Shown here: piece after piece, positions 11,313 through 23,778 of the stretch | Layout of the letters: every line of letters starts with the position of its first letter | How positions within the stretch are numbered: the stretch's first letter is position 1 | From: Melampsora larici-populina 98AG31 | Taxonomy: Eukaryota > Basidiomycota > Pucciniomycetes > Pucciniales > Melampsoraceae | NCBI RefSeq assembly: GCF_000204055.1 | Contig: NW_006768765.1 | Location: forward strand, 2,925,601-2,989,600 | Reading direction: 5' to 3' | Length of the DNA stretch: 64,000 bases | The notes under the pieces: model-generated | The model's input: only the letters and a program-made list of their open reading frames with translations | Databases searched by the model: none | Told to the model about the DNA's origin: nothing | Made by a program: the position numbers and the translations under genes

Positions 11313-14300
11313 CAAGTCTGGCTCGCAGCGCCGCGCAGCGCTGCTGACCGCAATTTGGGTAACATAGCTTTAATTTGGGGGGGACAAGCTCGGTAGTTTC
11401 AGCGGTAGCTTTGCCATTTTTTTGGCAAAGTTTAGTAGTGGGCAGCGTAATTTTAAGTTGCAGCGTCTCGCAGCGTTGCCAGCCAAAATGTAGCGTTTTT
11501 TTTCTTTCGTATTCACAATAAGAAAAAAAAGTTTCAAACTACAAAACTTGTATTGTAAAGACCGTCAAGAAAGGTGCAAAAGTTTAACAAAAAATACTAC
11601 TGTAAAGACTGTAAAGAAATATGAAAGAGAGAAAAAGATTGACTTTAAAAAAATAACTCATAAAAAATGGAATCAACAAGTTAAAGTTAGAATCGAGACT
11701 GTCTGGTCTTTTTTTTGATTGCTTTCTTTGCGAACTCAATCACCTTTCCCACTTCAGCAAAATCACCAGTCAAAGGAACACCTTCTGTTCTCCATAACTG
11801 ACTACTTACCAGCATCTCAATCATACGAGGTGCTAGGCCACCACGTTCTGCAACACAGATTCGCCCTGCGACAGAGAATGATCTCTCAGGGGCAGCAGAA
11901 GCGGCTGGAGTTGCAAGGTAATCCTGAGCAAGTACGGACAAGACCGGGTATTTGCCTGCATGAGCCTGAAGAACAACCAGGATCAGTATGGTATACAAAC
12001 AACATAAAAAGAGAGAGAAAAGAAGGAAACGAAAAGGAAATTCATACATACCTTCCACCAATCCAAAACGGATTGAGGATCCTTCAAATTAGCCGATCCC
12101 ATAGGATCAATACCTTGAAGGTATCAATCAAGCTCATTAAGATCACTTGAGCTCACTACCTCATCATAGAAATTCATCAATTTGGATCCAAAAGCTTCAA
12201 CTTCAGGTGATTCAGATCGTCGAAGAGTAGCAGTTGGTTGTTTATGGAGTTCCATTTCATCACGTTCGTCGGTAAAAACAGCTTTCAGTAATTCCTTGGC
12301 TCGATTGTTGCCTTCTGCGCCCATCCCAAAAGAGTGAGAAAAAAACTTGACTCTGAGTGCAGGGTGGAAGACTGCGGCCAGGATCAGAGTGTCGCATTCA
12401 CTTGCTTCATTTAAATAAGAAATGATCTTATCGATCATGATATCAACCATGGGATAAAGGGGATCATTCTGGTGCATCTGTTTGAATCGTTCCTCCATGG
12501 TGGCCTTGAGCTGAATGTACTTTGCCAAAACAAGACAACCTGTTGGTTGATCTCCCTCCATCTCACGAGTTAAAATTTTATAAGGCTGTGAAGCAGATCA
12601 AAAATTCAGATTAGTATCAGGTTGATTTCAAGATTAAAATAAAACAGATAAGAAAGATGAAAGCGAAATGGAAGGAGTACTTACAGTGAGAATGTCTAAC
12701 AGGTCTCTCAACGCTTGCCAATCGGCCACTGAAAATATGACCTCTTCGAAATAACCGTATTTCTTGCCATCTTTTTTTGGACGACGTTTCTTGGAATGAA
12801 CCTCAGCCAAGTCGTCTTTCATGACTCTATCAATGAGCTAAACCAAAATTACAATTATTAGCATCATATATAATGGAAGACAAAGACCAGACCACTTACA
12901 TCACGAGCGGCCCACATTCTCTCCCAACGCTCAGCTTGGATACCCCAACGGATCCCATGGCCTGATAGAAGGGCCTTGAGCTGAGGTAAATCATCAAGCT
13001 TACGCTGGGTATTTGCTCTCTCTCGACGTCAATTAAAGTCGGCCCGGTGTCCACTTGAACGCGTTAGCTTCTTGTTCACCGTGTCCATCTGCAAGTGTAA
13101 ATAAAAAACATTAGATTATAGAGCGATGAAATGAAAGTAGGAAAAGAAGTGCTTACATCTTTAGTGAGCTGTTTCATATACGTGTCACCAAGAAGATAAG
13201 CATTCTTGCGCTGTTTGTAAACCTCAGGCTCGTCATCCTGTTCTGCGTCTTCTTGTTCTTTGTCAGTTTCGGATTCTGAATTTGATTTGTCGGATTCACT
13301 ACTGTGATTGCTGTCGAGATCATCATTGTCACTTGTCCCACCCTCAACCGAATCGATGGTGTTGTAGGCGCCATTCAGCTCGTCGTCCTCATTGATCACA
13401 GCCATTACTTGAACCTTGGGAAAACGACCTAGAGCACTATGACGGACTCGTCTGGGCTTCATTCCAAGGGCATCGAGACCTGCCTTAACAATGAGCCCCA
13501 TCTTGTGGCAGAAACATCGTATCGTCATCTTCTTTGGATTCCAAAGAAGCTGATGATCAACATGGAAACTTGCTTCCTCGAGTTGTTTATGAATCTCGCG
13601 GGCCATAGTAAAATTGTTACTGCCTGAGTCGGATACACTAGCGAGCATGTGTAATTAAAACTTATGTCAGATTTCAAAGCAAATCTGAATTAAAAAGGGA
13701 GAGACAATGAACAATGAGACTTATCTTTTGATACAGGTTGTTCTTTTTTAAGATAGCCACCATTGGCTCCGCGAGTAAAACGCCCTTGTGATGCCACGCG
13801 ACGAGCTTCATGCTGAGATGCCGAATCACATATGTCCAGTTGTTGTTGATGTAGGAGACCGAGGAACTGATGAACGCATGCAAGTTTCCTTTAACTGTCC
13901 ATACATCTTGGATTAGGCAGAACTTGCTACGCAAGTTCTGCAATCAAAACGTTTGGAGAAATAAATGAAAATACATACCTTGAGCTCGTTTTCGATGACC
14001 AGATCCCGGAGCGAGAGGTAAAGCCGTTTAGCCTCGTCAGCTGACCATTTGCGGCCAAACACTTGAGCATCAGGGCGTAGCCAATGTATGATGGACTTAA
14101 GGATCGGGTCTTTAATTCAGATGAAGGGGAGGGCGTGTGAGACTTGCCAAATTGCTAAGCATTGATTGAGGGTTTTGTTGGAAAACGTTGGCGCCGACTT
14201 TACAAAAGACAAGAGTGATGTCTGGTGGGTTTGACGCAGGCGTTCAGCTCGTAGTTCAGATACGGTTGGAGGAAGCTTGGCACCAGCATCGATGGCCTGC

Positions 14301-15894
14301 TGACGATGATGGCAGCCAGCTCCAGATTTGCCGGGTTGGTTGTGGCCGTCTCGATGGGCTTTGAGGTTTGACCTAGAGCTACCGCTGATGCGAACCACCT
14401 TGCGACACCATAGGCAACCGTAAGAGAGTCCAGGTCTGTCGAGTGGCTACATAGACAGGTTTAGTATCAGCTCTGAGGTTACAAAATAAAACGTTCAAGA
14501 TTTTTACGTACATCATTTTCACCGTGAGTTGGTTTTCCAAAGAATTTATATGGGCAATCATATTCAGTCTCAGCCGGTTGGTTCCGTTTTCGCTTTCGAA
14601 TGCGCAGATTCTCGTCATCGGAATCTTGGGCCAAATCGACTTCGGGAGGGCCTGTCTCCTAAAGATGGTGTGATGACAAACAACACCAATCAGTTATGTA
14701 TGCCATACTTACAATTTATGTAACACCAATTTAACTTACAATGGGGGTTGCTACTCTGGTTGGGGCCCTGGAACTAACCGCGGTCAAAACGATAGATGAA
14801 CCTTCAGAGTTTTCTAACTCAGAGCCAGTGGCAGAGTGCGAATGCAATCGGCTGGAGTTCTGTGTCACCTATGTAATCATTGTATAACGAAAAGATAAGA
14901 AAAATATATTTAAGAGAAACACAATTAAAAGAACGATGAAAGTAAGAAACACTTACAGATGGACGTGATACAGTATTGGATCGGCCACGCGTTGGTGCAC
15001 AAATGACTTCATCGCCAGGTAAGGAAGCCAAACGTTCTCGCCTTCGGTGGACATGCCCGTCCCGTACGTCCCTTACGCCAAAGTTGAAGTCAACAAGTCC
15101 ACGTTGTGAGTCAGAAGAAGGGGTGATCATCCCCGGGACTCGTCTGGCAGGAGTGATTATGCGAGATGAACGACGAGGGGGAGCAGGTTCGTCAGTTTCA
15201 TATCCCGAAGCTAAAAAGCTGTCGATCGTAGGTTGCTTGTTCAACATGCTGAAATATTTATCAGTAATGTTTTTAGGAATATAAGATGGAAGGAGTAAAG
15301 CGGAAAATGGAGTATTCAAAATCAAAGTCAAAGAAAGATAAACAAAGTCGAGGAAAAGTTGATGTGGTGATGATTGATTTGGTACGTTTGGATTGGAAAC
15401 GGTCTGAATTGGCGTATTGGAGTAGGATGTTAGTGGTACTGGTCAACTGAAATATCAACGAGTTGAAAAGTTGGAAGATGGATGGGAGAACACACCTGAT
15501 ATATAGGGTTTCTCTCGATGAGAAACCCTCTCGCTCCTGCCCATGGACCGTGCAATCGGTAATGTTTGATTGGTTGGGCCACTGTGAGATCTGTGCGTGT
15601 TGACATTGATCTATTTGGCGGCATTTGTTGAAGATGTGGTGGGTAGGGTTTTGATATTGAGGAAGGGTGTTTGGTGGTGTGGTGTATGGAATCATGGCGT
15701 CAAGCCAAGGATAGCGGTGTGAATACCGGGCCCAGACCCGGTAGTTGAAAGCGTAGTTCCCCAAAATTCGGGGCTTAATTGCTAGCGGGAGGCGTAGTGC
15801 CCGGGTTCCCTTTGAACCGGTTATTGAAGCGGCTGCGCCATGCGCAGCGCTACGCCGCGCATCATGCTTTCTTCGGCGCGGCGAGCCAGATTTG
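11313..15894. mobile_element. hAT transposon, copy 1 (4582 bp, defective)
   Basis: The terminal inverted repeats are CAAGTCTGGCTCGCAGCGC (left) and the reverse complement of CAAATCTGGCTCGCCGCGC (right). The flanking duplication is CTCTGGT (11306-11312 and 15895-15901). The empty site with one CTCTGGT survives in the other palindrome arm (17233-17239, minus). The subterminal regions are rich in GCAGCGC/GCGCTGC motifs, a usual arrangement for hAT transposase binding. It contains the transposase pseudogene at 11687-15247. Confidence 0.88.
11687..15247 (-). pseudogene. hAT transposase with BED zinc finger, three nonsense codons (copy 1)
   Basis: This is a multi-exon transposase homologous along its whole length to 42341-46084. 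The ATG is at 15247. In order it shows a disordered Ser/Arg-rich N-terminus, a BED-type zinc finger (YGCLWC ... SNLKAHRDGH, about 14400-14300), the catalytic core with SDSGSNNFT and the RCFCHKMGLIVKAGLDAL block, an acidic insert, and the C-terminal hAT dimerisation domain (YPVLSVLAQDYLATPAAS ... ERSFSVAGR). Stops interrupt the frame where copy 2 is open: TGA at 14117-14119 (after LPFI), TGA at 13029-13031 (DFN-stop-RR; copy 2 has CGA, so a C-to-T change) and TGA at 12124-12126 (LNELD-stop-YLQG). No full-length product is expected. One intron seems to be AT-AC (see findings). It cannot drive its own movement unless another copy supplies transposase. Confidence 0.88.
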
Positions 15895-16172
15895 CTCTGG
15901 TGCTTTGTCTTTTTCTCTGTTATCACAAAGTGGTCATCAAGTGCCCTTGTGATGGTTTCTTTGAAGAAGGCAGTCTCAGACAACTTCTACTAGTCATACA
16001 TTAGTAGATTATCTCTTCTTAGGTGTTGTAATGCTCTTGTTGAGCTTTAAATACTACATTGGGCAAACTAAAAAAATGTGACAGACATGGCTGTGGTTTG
16101 AATTCAACTCACCGTTGTAGAACTTATAACCCAACAAGGGTCATACAGAGCTGGAAGAGGATAATCTACTAA

Positions 16173-17142
16173 GAGCACCCACTATGGTTGCGCTAACTCG
16201 GTGATTTAGCGTTACCGTAACGCTAAAATACCCACAGGTCCACTATGGACTTGATTTAGACTTGCAGTCCCTACGACCGCATCAAATCTTGCTTTCCCCA
16301 TGTTCAAATCTACGAACAGCTACGACTTGATTTATCGTAGGAAATCAAGTCAAAACTACTGTTCTCAAAACTTCAAACTGCATAACTTCATTTCTCAAAC
16401 TTCAAACTTCAAACATCAAAACCTCACTTTTGAGCTTTGGATTTCAAACTTCATCCTCGATTTCTCAACTTCAAGACCCCACATTGTGAAACATTGCACT
16501 TTGAATCGAATCGATTTCAGTCAAGGGTTGATATTTTTCCTACCATAAAACCGACCCTCACTCTGCTTGTTTCAACTTTACTCACAATTATCATTGTTAA
16601 TGAATCACGAGACACTCTGGTAGTTCTTGTAAATTTCCGCTACAGTGAAATCTGAATGCACAATATCCCCCTACATCCTGAGGTTTTGTGAGACACCTTA
16701 AGAATGGAGGTGCAAAATAGTCAGTTGCTGAGTAGGCTGAGCTTGAGCTCGATCTGTTTGGATTCAAGTCTAAAAAGGTGAAGGTGGTGTGTGAAGCCTA
16801 TAAAACATGATTTCAAAGATGAGTTGGTCAAACTCTTGTTGTTCATCGTCATCGTTTGAAGCCTTCAAAAGACCGTTGATTTGTCTTTTCAAGGAATTCA
16901 GCGCAGGCATTTGATGGAGTTTTTTTGGATGAGATTTATGAAAAAGATAAGTTATCTCATTTCAAAATCAAACCACTGTGGATCAGGACAATTCCCAGTG
17001 ATTCATCGTAGCTAAATCAATCGTTACATCAATCCATAGTGGATCTCGTGCGTTTACCAACTTGGGTAAAACACGCGTGATTAAATCTCGCACTCAGGAA
17101 CGCAAAATCTACGTTAAATCACCATCACGATAGTGGGTGCTC
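16173..17142. mobile_element. 970-bp Harbinger-type MITE inside the palindrome
   Basis: Terminal inverted repeats GAGCACCCACTATGG and ATAGTGGGTGCTC, with TAA duplicated on both sides (16170-16172 and 17143-17145). The left palindrome arm keeps the empty site (ctactaatgtatgactagtag in reverse complement, near 15985-16005) with one TAA. There is no long ORF. The GAGCA(T/C)CC terminus links it to the Harbinger element at 20774-24050, which is a plausible transposase source. Confidence 0.82.
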
Positions 17143-18425
17143 TAATAAAAGGACTAGTAGAAGTTGTCTAAGACTGCTCTTCTAAAACAACACAATCAGG
17201 AAAGGCTCTGTTGTATTGAGTACTGATAAGGCACCAGAGAAATATATCTTCACACGTATTTTAACTTCAAAAGCACAATTATTATTACTATCAACACTGC
17301 TATAGTGTTATTCCCAAATGATAACTGAAGAAATAAGCAATATCTTATTGATATTATTCCCAATGACTCTTTTTCGACTATAAAACTAAAGTAAATTTCT
17401 CTTTATAATTGTAATAAAGGGCGTATTTAAGTGACCAGGTACTATTAAAATAAGTTTATAATGATAAACAAAATAATAACTGCGTAGATGATGAAGAAAA
17501 AAGGGGAACAACAATCCCAAAATCTTTTCAAAGTATTCATAACAATGTACTCCAACTTTTACAACAGTCAACAGCCTCAAAAACCAGTCAAATCCGCCTA
17601 AAGAATCCTAAAAACCATGTAATGACGCAATGTAATGATCTTGTTACTAATGTATGATGTAATTTTCACAGCTAAATTAAGATGAATACAGGTGATTTTT
17701 TCCTTGTAAACTAGCTGAAAACCAAATTTTGAGATTACAAATTTTTTCAGATGTGCTCCAATTTTGATCTACTATAGTGCATCTTGTAGCCCTCGTGATA
17801 CTTATCATTTCTGACACCCATAGGACCTACTTCTGATGAGTGATGAGTAAGATATTGAGTTGTGAAGTTAAGGTTTTTGGTGTTACATGTTGACTTGTGA
17901 CTGTAAATTCGAGATTCACACCAATTTCTTATTTGCCTTATAACTGTTTTCATATACCTCTGCTACTATTGATTTAAAGTTTGTACATTATGTAATCCAC
18001 TCTTCTGCGTTGAATGAGCCATTTACCAACCTAATCTGACGTCATTTGACATATGTAATAAGCTGAAAACCTTCATTTTTGACAAAATTCACCCATTTTC
18101 TCCACTTTTCACAGCTGTTACTCTCTTTCTCTTGCTCAAGGAATATGTCATCATCTTCTATAACCTTAAAAATCCCGGAAAATCCCCTTGGCAACCTTAA
18201 ATTCCACTACTACCACTATTACATAACCAAACTACACGTGTACCTCTTGTTTACCAACTTCAAAAAAGTGCCTTTTCCCTCATAACTTTTGTTTCTACTT
18301 ATCAACCTTCAAGATTAAAATTGTCAAAGTATGATATAATGCTGTTCTTTTATATTCTAACCTCATAATACCCATAACTTTATTTTTACTACCCTAAAAA
18401 CCATTTTCCAACCTATGTACCTATA

Positions 18426-20732
18426 TTTTTGAATTTTTCTTATGTTTTTCTTTCTTTCTTTTTGTAATAAGTTTGTGAATAAACTATAATGATCTTAATA
18501 AATAATGTGAAATAAAATGATGTAATGTTATCCTTATGACCAATACATAAGCCTATAAGAGCTTCAATTGATCAAAAACCTCCATTTTGAATTTTCTATC
18601 CTGCTGAATCCTTCTAATAAACTGGTAAACTGCTAATTGTGATTTTTTTAATTGATCCCATAAATTGATCACCACACCGTGTAGGTCAATTATTGCTTAG
18701 ATTTATGCTTCATGACTTGTTTTTCTTTCTTTGTAGTGTTGATAATCTAACATGATCTAGGCCAGTGTAAATCTACAAGACAAAGCCAGTGGGTGCAGTC
18801 AGATGTGCTCCCCAAGGGGGAACAAGTTGGCTTGAGATTTAGAAACAATCTTTGTCTGCAAGGCTCTCAAAATAACTCTCATACCATACCTCTATCAAGC
18901 CGAGCTCAAACTTGTGTACATGGCTCTTTTGGGTCACAGTCTCAACATGATGTTCAACATCCCGCAGGGTCTGCTCATTTATCTTCCAAATGCACCACTG
19001 GTCTCAATATTGCTCAAGTTTGCCCTTTGGTTGTGGAAGGAAGATTGGACATACCAGTAATGCTACAAGGAGTCATAACACTTTCTGTTTTTGAAGAATT
19101 CATGATCATCCAGATTATGATAAATTTAACTGGTGTTGCCAAGACTAGCCTTCAACCCCCTGGGGTCCCCAAGGGCTCAACTTTGCACAGAGAGGTCTTC
19201 CTTGACAAATAACACATCATCTGGAACTGAGGGCAACCTTCTGCCACCACATTCCCTTGTCAAAAGAAAGGCCAGTCATAGGGAAGATCTTCTAGCATCA
19301 ACCTTAGTGCAGTTGTCAACAGCAAAGCAAAATCCAATGGACATGTACCGGTCACATTCACACTCTGCCCTGACTCTGGCAAATTTTCTCAACAATTTTG
19401 ATATATGCCAGCAATCACATGGAGATCAAGACGGTCAGTTTTTGTGGATCTACGTTTCCCTATTTTAAGGGCCGTCAAATAATATTACTATGCTTTTTTG
19501 ATCTAGGTTCATACCCAAGATTTCCTCGCACCTATCACCTCACGCCCAGAGAAACCAAAGCCTTGTGCGACCCTTCTGGCCGGCCAGCAAAATTGGCCAG
19601 CCGCTGGTCATTTCACACAATGTACAGGGGCATTTCACATGTATTTGAATATCCCTGCGTGTCACACGCCTCCATCTGCCAAACTGTCAGATACACAACA
19701 AATAACAAATTCAGTCCATAGCAACACCAAACCGCACCAAACCTTCCTAAATCGTCCTCATCCAATGTCCATTCAATCAGTTATAATCGCGTTTTCAAAT
19801 CCCCATACTATACCTCACTACACCATATTGAAACTTTTGTCAAACGCACACAATGCGATGTGACTTCATGCGAAATAAAAACAAACGTTCAAAAACGAAC
19901 GTTCCATTTGGTCTTGCCCGTCACAACACAAATGAAGGAGCACTCCAACCAATAGGAATTGCTCGCCGATGATAGAACATTAAAATTATAAATGTCTACT
20001 CGGGGACACATCCTTTAGAAGCACGTACACCCAAAGAGAAAACATTGAGTACAAACTGAAAACTGTTTTGTGAAATCTGAATCTCAGCATATGACACAAT
20101 TCATCTCCGCTCTGATTCGATTTCATTGTTCTCAAACCTTTTGTTTGAAGCTTTTCGTACCAGCTGGGCTACAGACAGAACTTGTCTTGCTTTTATTTAC
20201 TCTTAAGCAAATCACCTCGTAGCACTTCGTATCCGCCTTCCATAAAAGTGATTCTGTTGTTCTCGTACTCATCACTTTGGACCCTATTCATATAATCTTC
20301 AGCTTCAACTTCCGCACATAATGCTTGTCAAAGTCCTTATGTCACGGCTGGCCACATTATACCCTGATACCTATCAGGAATTAACGTTGAGCCAGCTCAT
20401 ATCATTCGTCAATCTTTCCGCGGATTTTTTAAAGAGGAATGACGGCGCACACCCGATGACGGCTCTCCATGGGCCTGTGGTAATCTTTGTTGTATTTCCA
20501 CCTTTGCCACCTTCGCCAGAAGGGGAGTGCATGGCGACCGTCAGTTCATTTGGGGAGATCACAATACACGGGACATTGGATCGGGCACATTGAAATGTGA
20601 CTGCGTTGACGGATCTGTAATTACATATACCTATGGTGTCAGCTGTACTGGCCAGCGGCCCGCGCTGGTCAGTAGGTTTGCACAGGGCTGCTATTGCTCA
20701 CATCACGCCAGTTTCATTCTACAGCACTCTTA
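18426..20732. other. 2.3 kb with weak ORFs only
   Basis: Open frames at 18793-19212, 19133-19468, 19639-19863 and 20321-20593 (plus) have no recognisable domain, signal peptide or supporting splice structure. The pair tggccagccgctggtc (about 19600) and its relative near 20650 hints at another decayed repeat. The frame at 20527-20733 has several cysteines (CDCVDG, GCYCSHH), but I could not link it to a start with a signal peptide. Confidence 0.35.
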
Positions 20733-21125
20733 GAGCATCCGCAATCGTCGGGTTAAGTCGCGAGAATAGCTAAGAGCATCCACTATCGTTGCTGTAAACG
20801 ACCTCGGTACTGTAAATTTGATTGAAATTTACAGTACCAAGCCTCAGAATCACCAACCGTGTACAAAGTACACATCGGTACGTACCGAATCAGTAAAAAT
20901 TCGGTAGAGGTCTTGTAAATCTACAGGACCTATACGGATTTTGCATATCTCGGTATCTGCAAAATCTACCGAACCTACCGAACCTACCAACCCCCATCCA
21001 TCACCACCTTTCCCAAAACCGTACAGCACTACATCTTGGTTTCCTTTCTTTTCATCCCCTTCGACTTCAATCAAAATATCAAACACGGTTCCACATTTAT
21101 ATCTTCATCAGTCAGTCATATCTCA

Positions 21126-22097
21126 ATGAATTCAAACCAAGAACAGATCAACACGGATTCAAAGAAACCCACATCAACTGGTCAAAAAATCAAGGCCACC
21201 AATTGGTCTCCTGCCGAAGAAGAGATGCTAGCCACATCTTGGCTTCACATCAGCCAGCAACCCGAGAAAGGCACCAATCAGACTAGCGACATCTTTTTCC
21301 AAAGCGTCACTGACCACCTCGCGTCCATCTCGTCTTTAAATCCCCCACGAGATCTCAAATCCGTTAAAGTCAAGTGAGTCAACTTCAAGCTCTTTATTCT
21401 CATCTGTCCGATGAGTGAAACTGAATCAAACCATCTTTGCAGATGGTCTGCTTTGAAGACTGCTACAATCAAGTTCTCTGCCATCATGGCTCAGATCGAA
21501 CATAGTCCTCCCAGCGGGACTGTTCAGGCTGATTGGCCTGACCTCGCGATCAAGATCTACAACGAAACCAACACCAGAGCTCAGTTCAAGTCTCTCGGAG
21601 CGTGGCGAATCCTTTCTGTGGCTCCGAAGTGGATTGTGCCACGTGCTCCACCGGGACCTCTAGCAATGTCAATTGCAAGCGCCAGCAACCCCCTGATCGA
21701 CTCCTCCGGTGCCTCCTCCAGCGACTCAGCTCAAGAATCACGAGTTGGTACCCCTCGTGCCTTGACGCCTCCTCGCCCAACTGGGAATAAGAAGACTAAA
21801 CGACAACGACTTAGCGATATGAAGTCTGAAATTGAAGAAGATTGTCAAGAACAACTTAAATTGACAAATGAGTTAGCTGAACGACGAGTGAAGGCTCTCG
21901 AAGAAGGAAATGAACTCACCAGGAAGATGGCTATGAAAGACGCTGAGGCCAAAGACAGTTTAGTTCAAGTGAATGATCTCAAGGTCTTAATGATGAAGGA
22001 AGAGAATTGTGATAGCGAGCTTGCCAAGGAAACCCTCAGATTAATGCAAAAAAGATTGAATGAAAAGTATAGTTCTGCCTCCACTAGTAACAATTAG
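21126..22097 (+). CDS. Harbinger second ORF: SANT/Myb-like, NAM-associated DNA-binding protein
   Basis: Two exons, 21126-21373 and 21443-22097 (intron GTGAGT...GCAG), encode 300 residues. The ATG at 21126 is chosen over the upstream in-frame codons because the preceding sequence reads as non-coding 5' leader. Residues about 22-110 carry a SANT/Myb-like trihelix pattern with spaced tryptophans (NWSPAEEEMLATSWLHI ... VKWSALKTAT ... ADWPDLAIKIYNE ... FKSLGAWRIL), as in the NAM-associated or no-apical-meristem C-terminal family. A Ser/Pro-rich linker and a basic patch (NKKTKRQR) are followed by a charged coiled coil to the C-terminus. Known for the superfamily: the Myb-like partner helps transposase enter the nucleus and bind the element ends. 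It converges with the transposase gene, with about 220 nt between their stop codons. Confidence 0.85.
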
Positions 22098-22318
22098 AAC
22101 CATTTCACATCATCTTGCTCGATTTTTTTTGATTTCATTCGATTCAAAACCATGTGTGTGTGTTTTTTGTTTACAACGTTATGGTTGGTTTTTGTTTTAC
22201 TTCTCAACTTTTGCTTGTATTTCTTAAAGATAAAGACAAATGAAACCACAAAAAGATGGATATATGATTGTATAGGCCAATGAAACAAAAACAAACAAGC
22301 TATCCGAAGATATTCCAA

Positions 22319-23778
22319 TTAAACATGTAGTTGTCCCCCTCGTGCCACCCAGTTATGAATTTTGAGATTGTTCATCAGGCGATGATGAATCTCAGAATCT
22401 CGTAAATCAATAAAATTCGAGATCAAATCTTCAGGAGATAGACGGACACCTGGATTATGGCGATTTGGAACAATAGACGACCTTGTGGCAAATTCTTCGA
22501 CTCGAGGATCTTCCACCTCCCGTTCTTCGACTATCATGTTATGAAGAATGATGCAGGCATACATAACTCTACGTATGTCGTGTAGAAGCCAGAGCCTGCA
22601 TGGATGAGCGATGATGTGCCAACGTGCTTGAAGGCCACCAAACGCTCGCTCGATATCTTTTCGAGCGGCCTCCTGTAGTGTTGCATAACATGCTGACGCA
22701 GCATCTCCTGGCTGATTGATCGATTTAATTAAGACCGGCCACGTGGGGTATATACCATCTGCAAGGTAGTAGCCACGCTCATATTGGTGATTGTTGACCT
22801 CAAACCTCAGCAATTCATCGGTGCCTGATTGAAGAACTTGTCAGTTCTGCACTTTGTGAAGGTAAAGTTAGAGAAACTACCAACCACTTAAAAACCTATG
22901 AAATAAAGGGCTTTCATTAAGGACATTTATGTCATTCAGAGAACCTGGCACTCCAAAGAACGCATGCCATATGCGTGTGCTCTGGGATGCCACAGCCTCC
23001 AAGACAATCGTGGCTTTCTTCTCTTTCCCTTGAAACTGTCCTGCCCATCCGGAAGGACAGTTTTTCCAAACCCAATGCATCCCATCTATTGAGCCTTTAC
23101 AACCGGGAAAACCTCGAATTTCATACTCCTTGGTAATCTTTTCGAGCTCGTCTTCTCTTGGTGGGCGGAGATATTCAGCTCCATATATATCTATTATTCC
23201 GGTCACAAACTTTTTTAAACATAGTATAGCAGTAGTTTCCCCAATACTAACAAGCTCGTCTGTGAGGTCTGCTGAAACCCCGTATGCAAGCTGTCGTATT
23301 GCACAGGTGGCCTTCTGTAGAGTAGATAGCCCGAGTTGCAGGCAGCAGTCCTACAGGATGAAAGAACTACTCCATCAAATTGAATCAAGCTGAAAGACTC
23401 GAAAGAAGATATACATACGTATTTTTGTATCCAAAATCGGTCATGAGCTTCAAGGTTTCGACAGATATCCAAAAATCTGTCCCTGCTCATTCTGAAGCGA
23501 CACTGAAAAACCTCGTCATCCCACCGTGGGTTTTCGGCAAAGTAAAGACGAACCAGACGGTCGTGGTCTTCTTGTCTTTCACGGACTATCCTTTTTCGTC
23601 TTTGTTTTTGTCCGTGAGTCATCTGCTCATCATTTAACTCTAGGGCCAAGAAGGCCTCATCACTATCATCGTGGGCTGCTTCGGATTCTCGGATGTTCTG
23701 CAGGTGATTACAAATAATGGTATTTGATAGAAGCTCGTTGATCTGCAAGTCGTATTCGGGGTCATTGTCTGAATCCAT
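22319..23778 (-). CDS. PIF/Harbinger transposase (DDE_Tnp_4 type)
   Basis: Three exons, 23778-23419, 23350-22885 and 22824-22319, encode 443 residues with no frame break. The start is the ATG at 23776-23778 (MDSDNDPEY). The N-terminal part is basic and helix-turn-helix-like (RRKRIVRERQEDHDRL). The DDE core follows. The first Asp is in GSIDGMHWVWKNCPSGW, the second in GVPGSLNDINVLNESPLF, and the Glu in ARKDIERAFGGLQARWHI. The downstream block ADGIYPTWP and the HNMIVEEREVED motif near the end are also typical of the family. The intact triad and intact partner ORF make this the best candidate in the window for an active DNA transposon, and for mobilising the GAGCATC-ended MITEs at 9251, 16173 and 20733. 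Confidence 0.9.

Larger units (their letters stand above)
9890..18425. repeat. Ancient giant palindrome (long inverted repeat) with nested insertions
   Basis: Left arm: about 9890-11312 plus 15902-16019. Right arm: about 16155-16172 plus 17146-18425, read as reverse complement. The two arms are colinear but diverged. Matched blocks include atggtttttaggg (about 9920; about 18400), aaaaatgaaggttttcagc (10240; 18070), tcatcacacatcagaagtaagg (10495; 17830), aaaaattacctgtattcat (10850; 17690), tttctctggtg (11303/15895; 17235) and agacaacttctactagtc (15977; 17152). The centre is about 135 bp (16020-16154). No ORF belongs to the palindrome itself. It could be a foldback-type element or the long TIRs of a large transposon. 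The outer ends fade and no duplication was found. Confidence 0.75.

Noticed and set aside
16020..16154. tRNA-like gene in the palindrome centre (ggtttgaattc and a nearby stem)
   Set aside because: No acceptor stem or A/B box pair could be fitted. It is simply the asymmetric spacer of the palindrome.
20321..20733. Possible small Cys-containing secreted protein
   Set aside because: No signal peptide at any ATG, and the cysteine-bearing frame is not connected to the upstream frame by a convincing intron.
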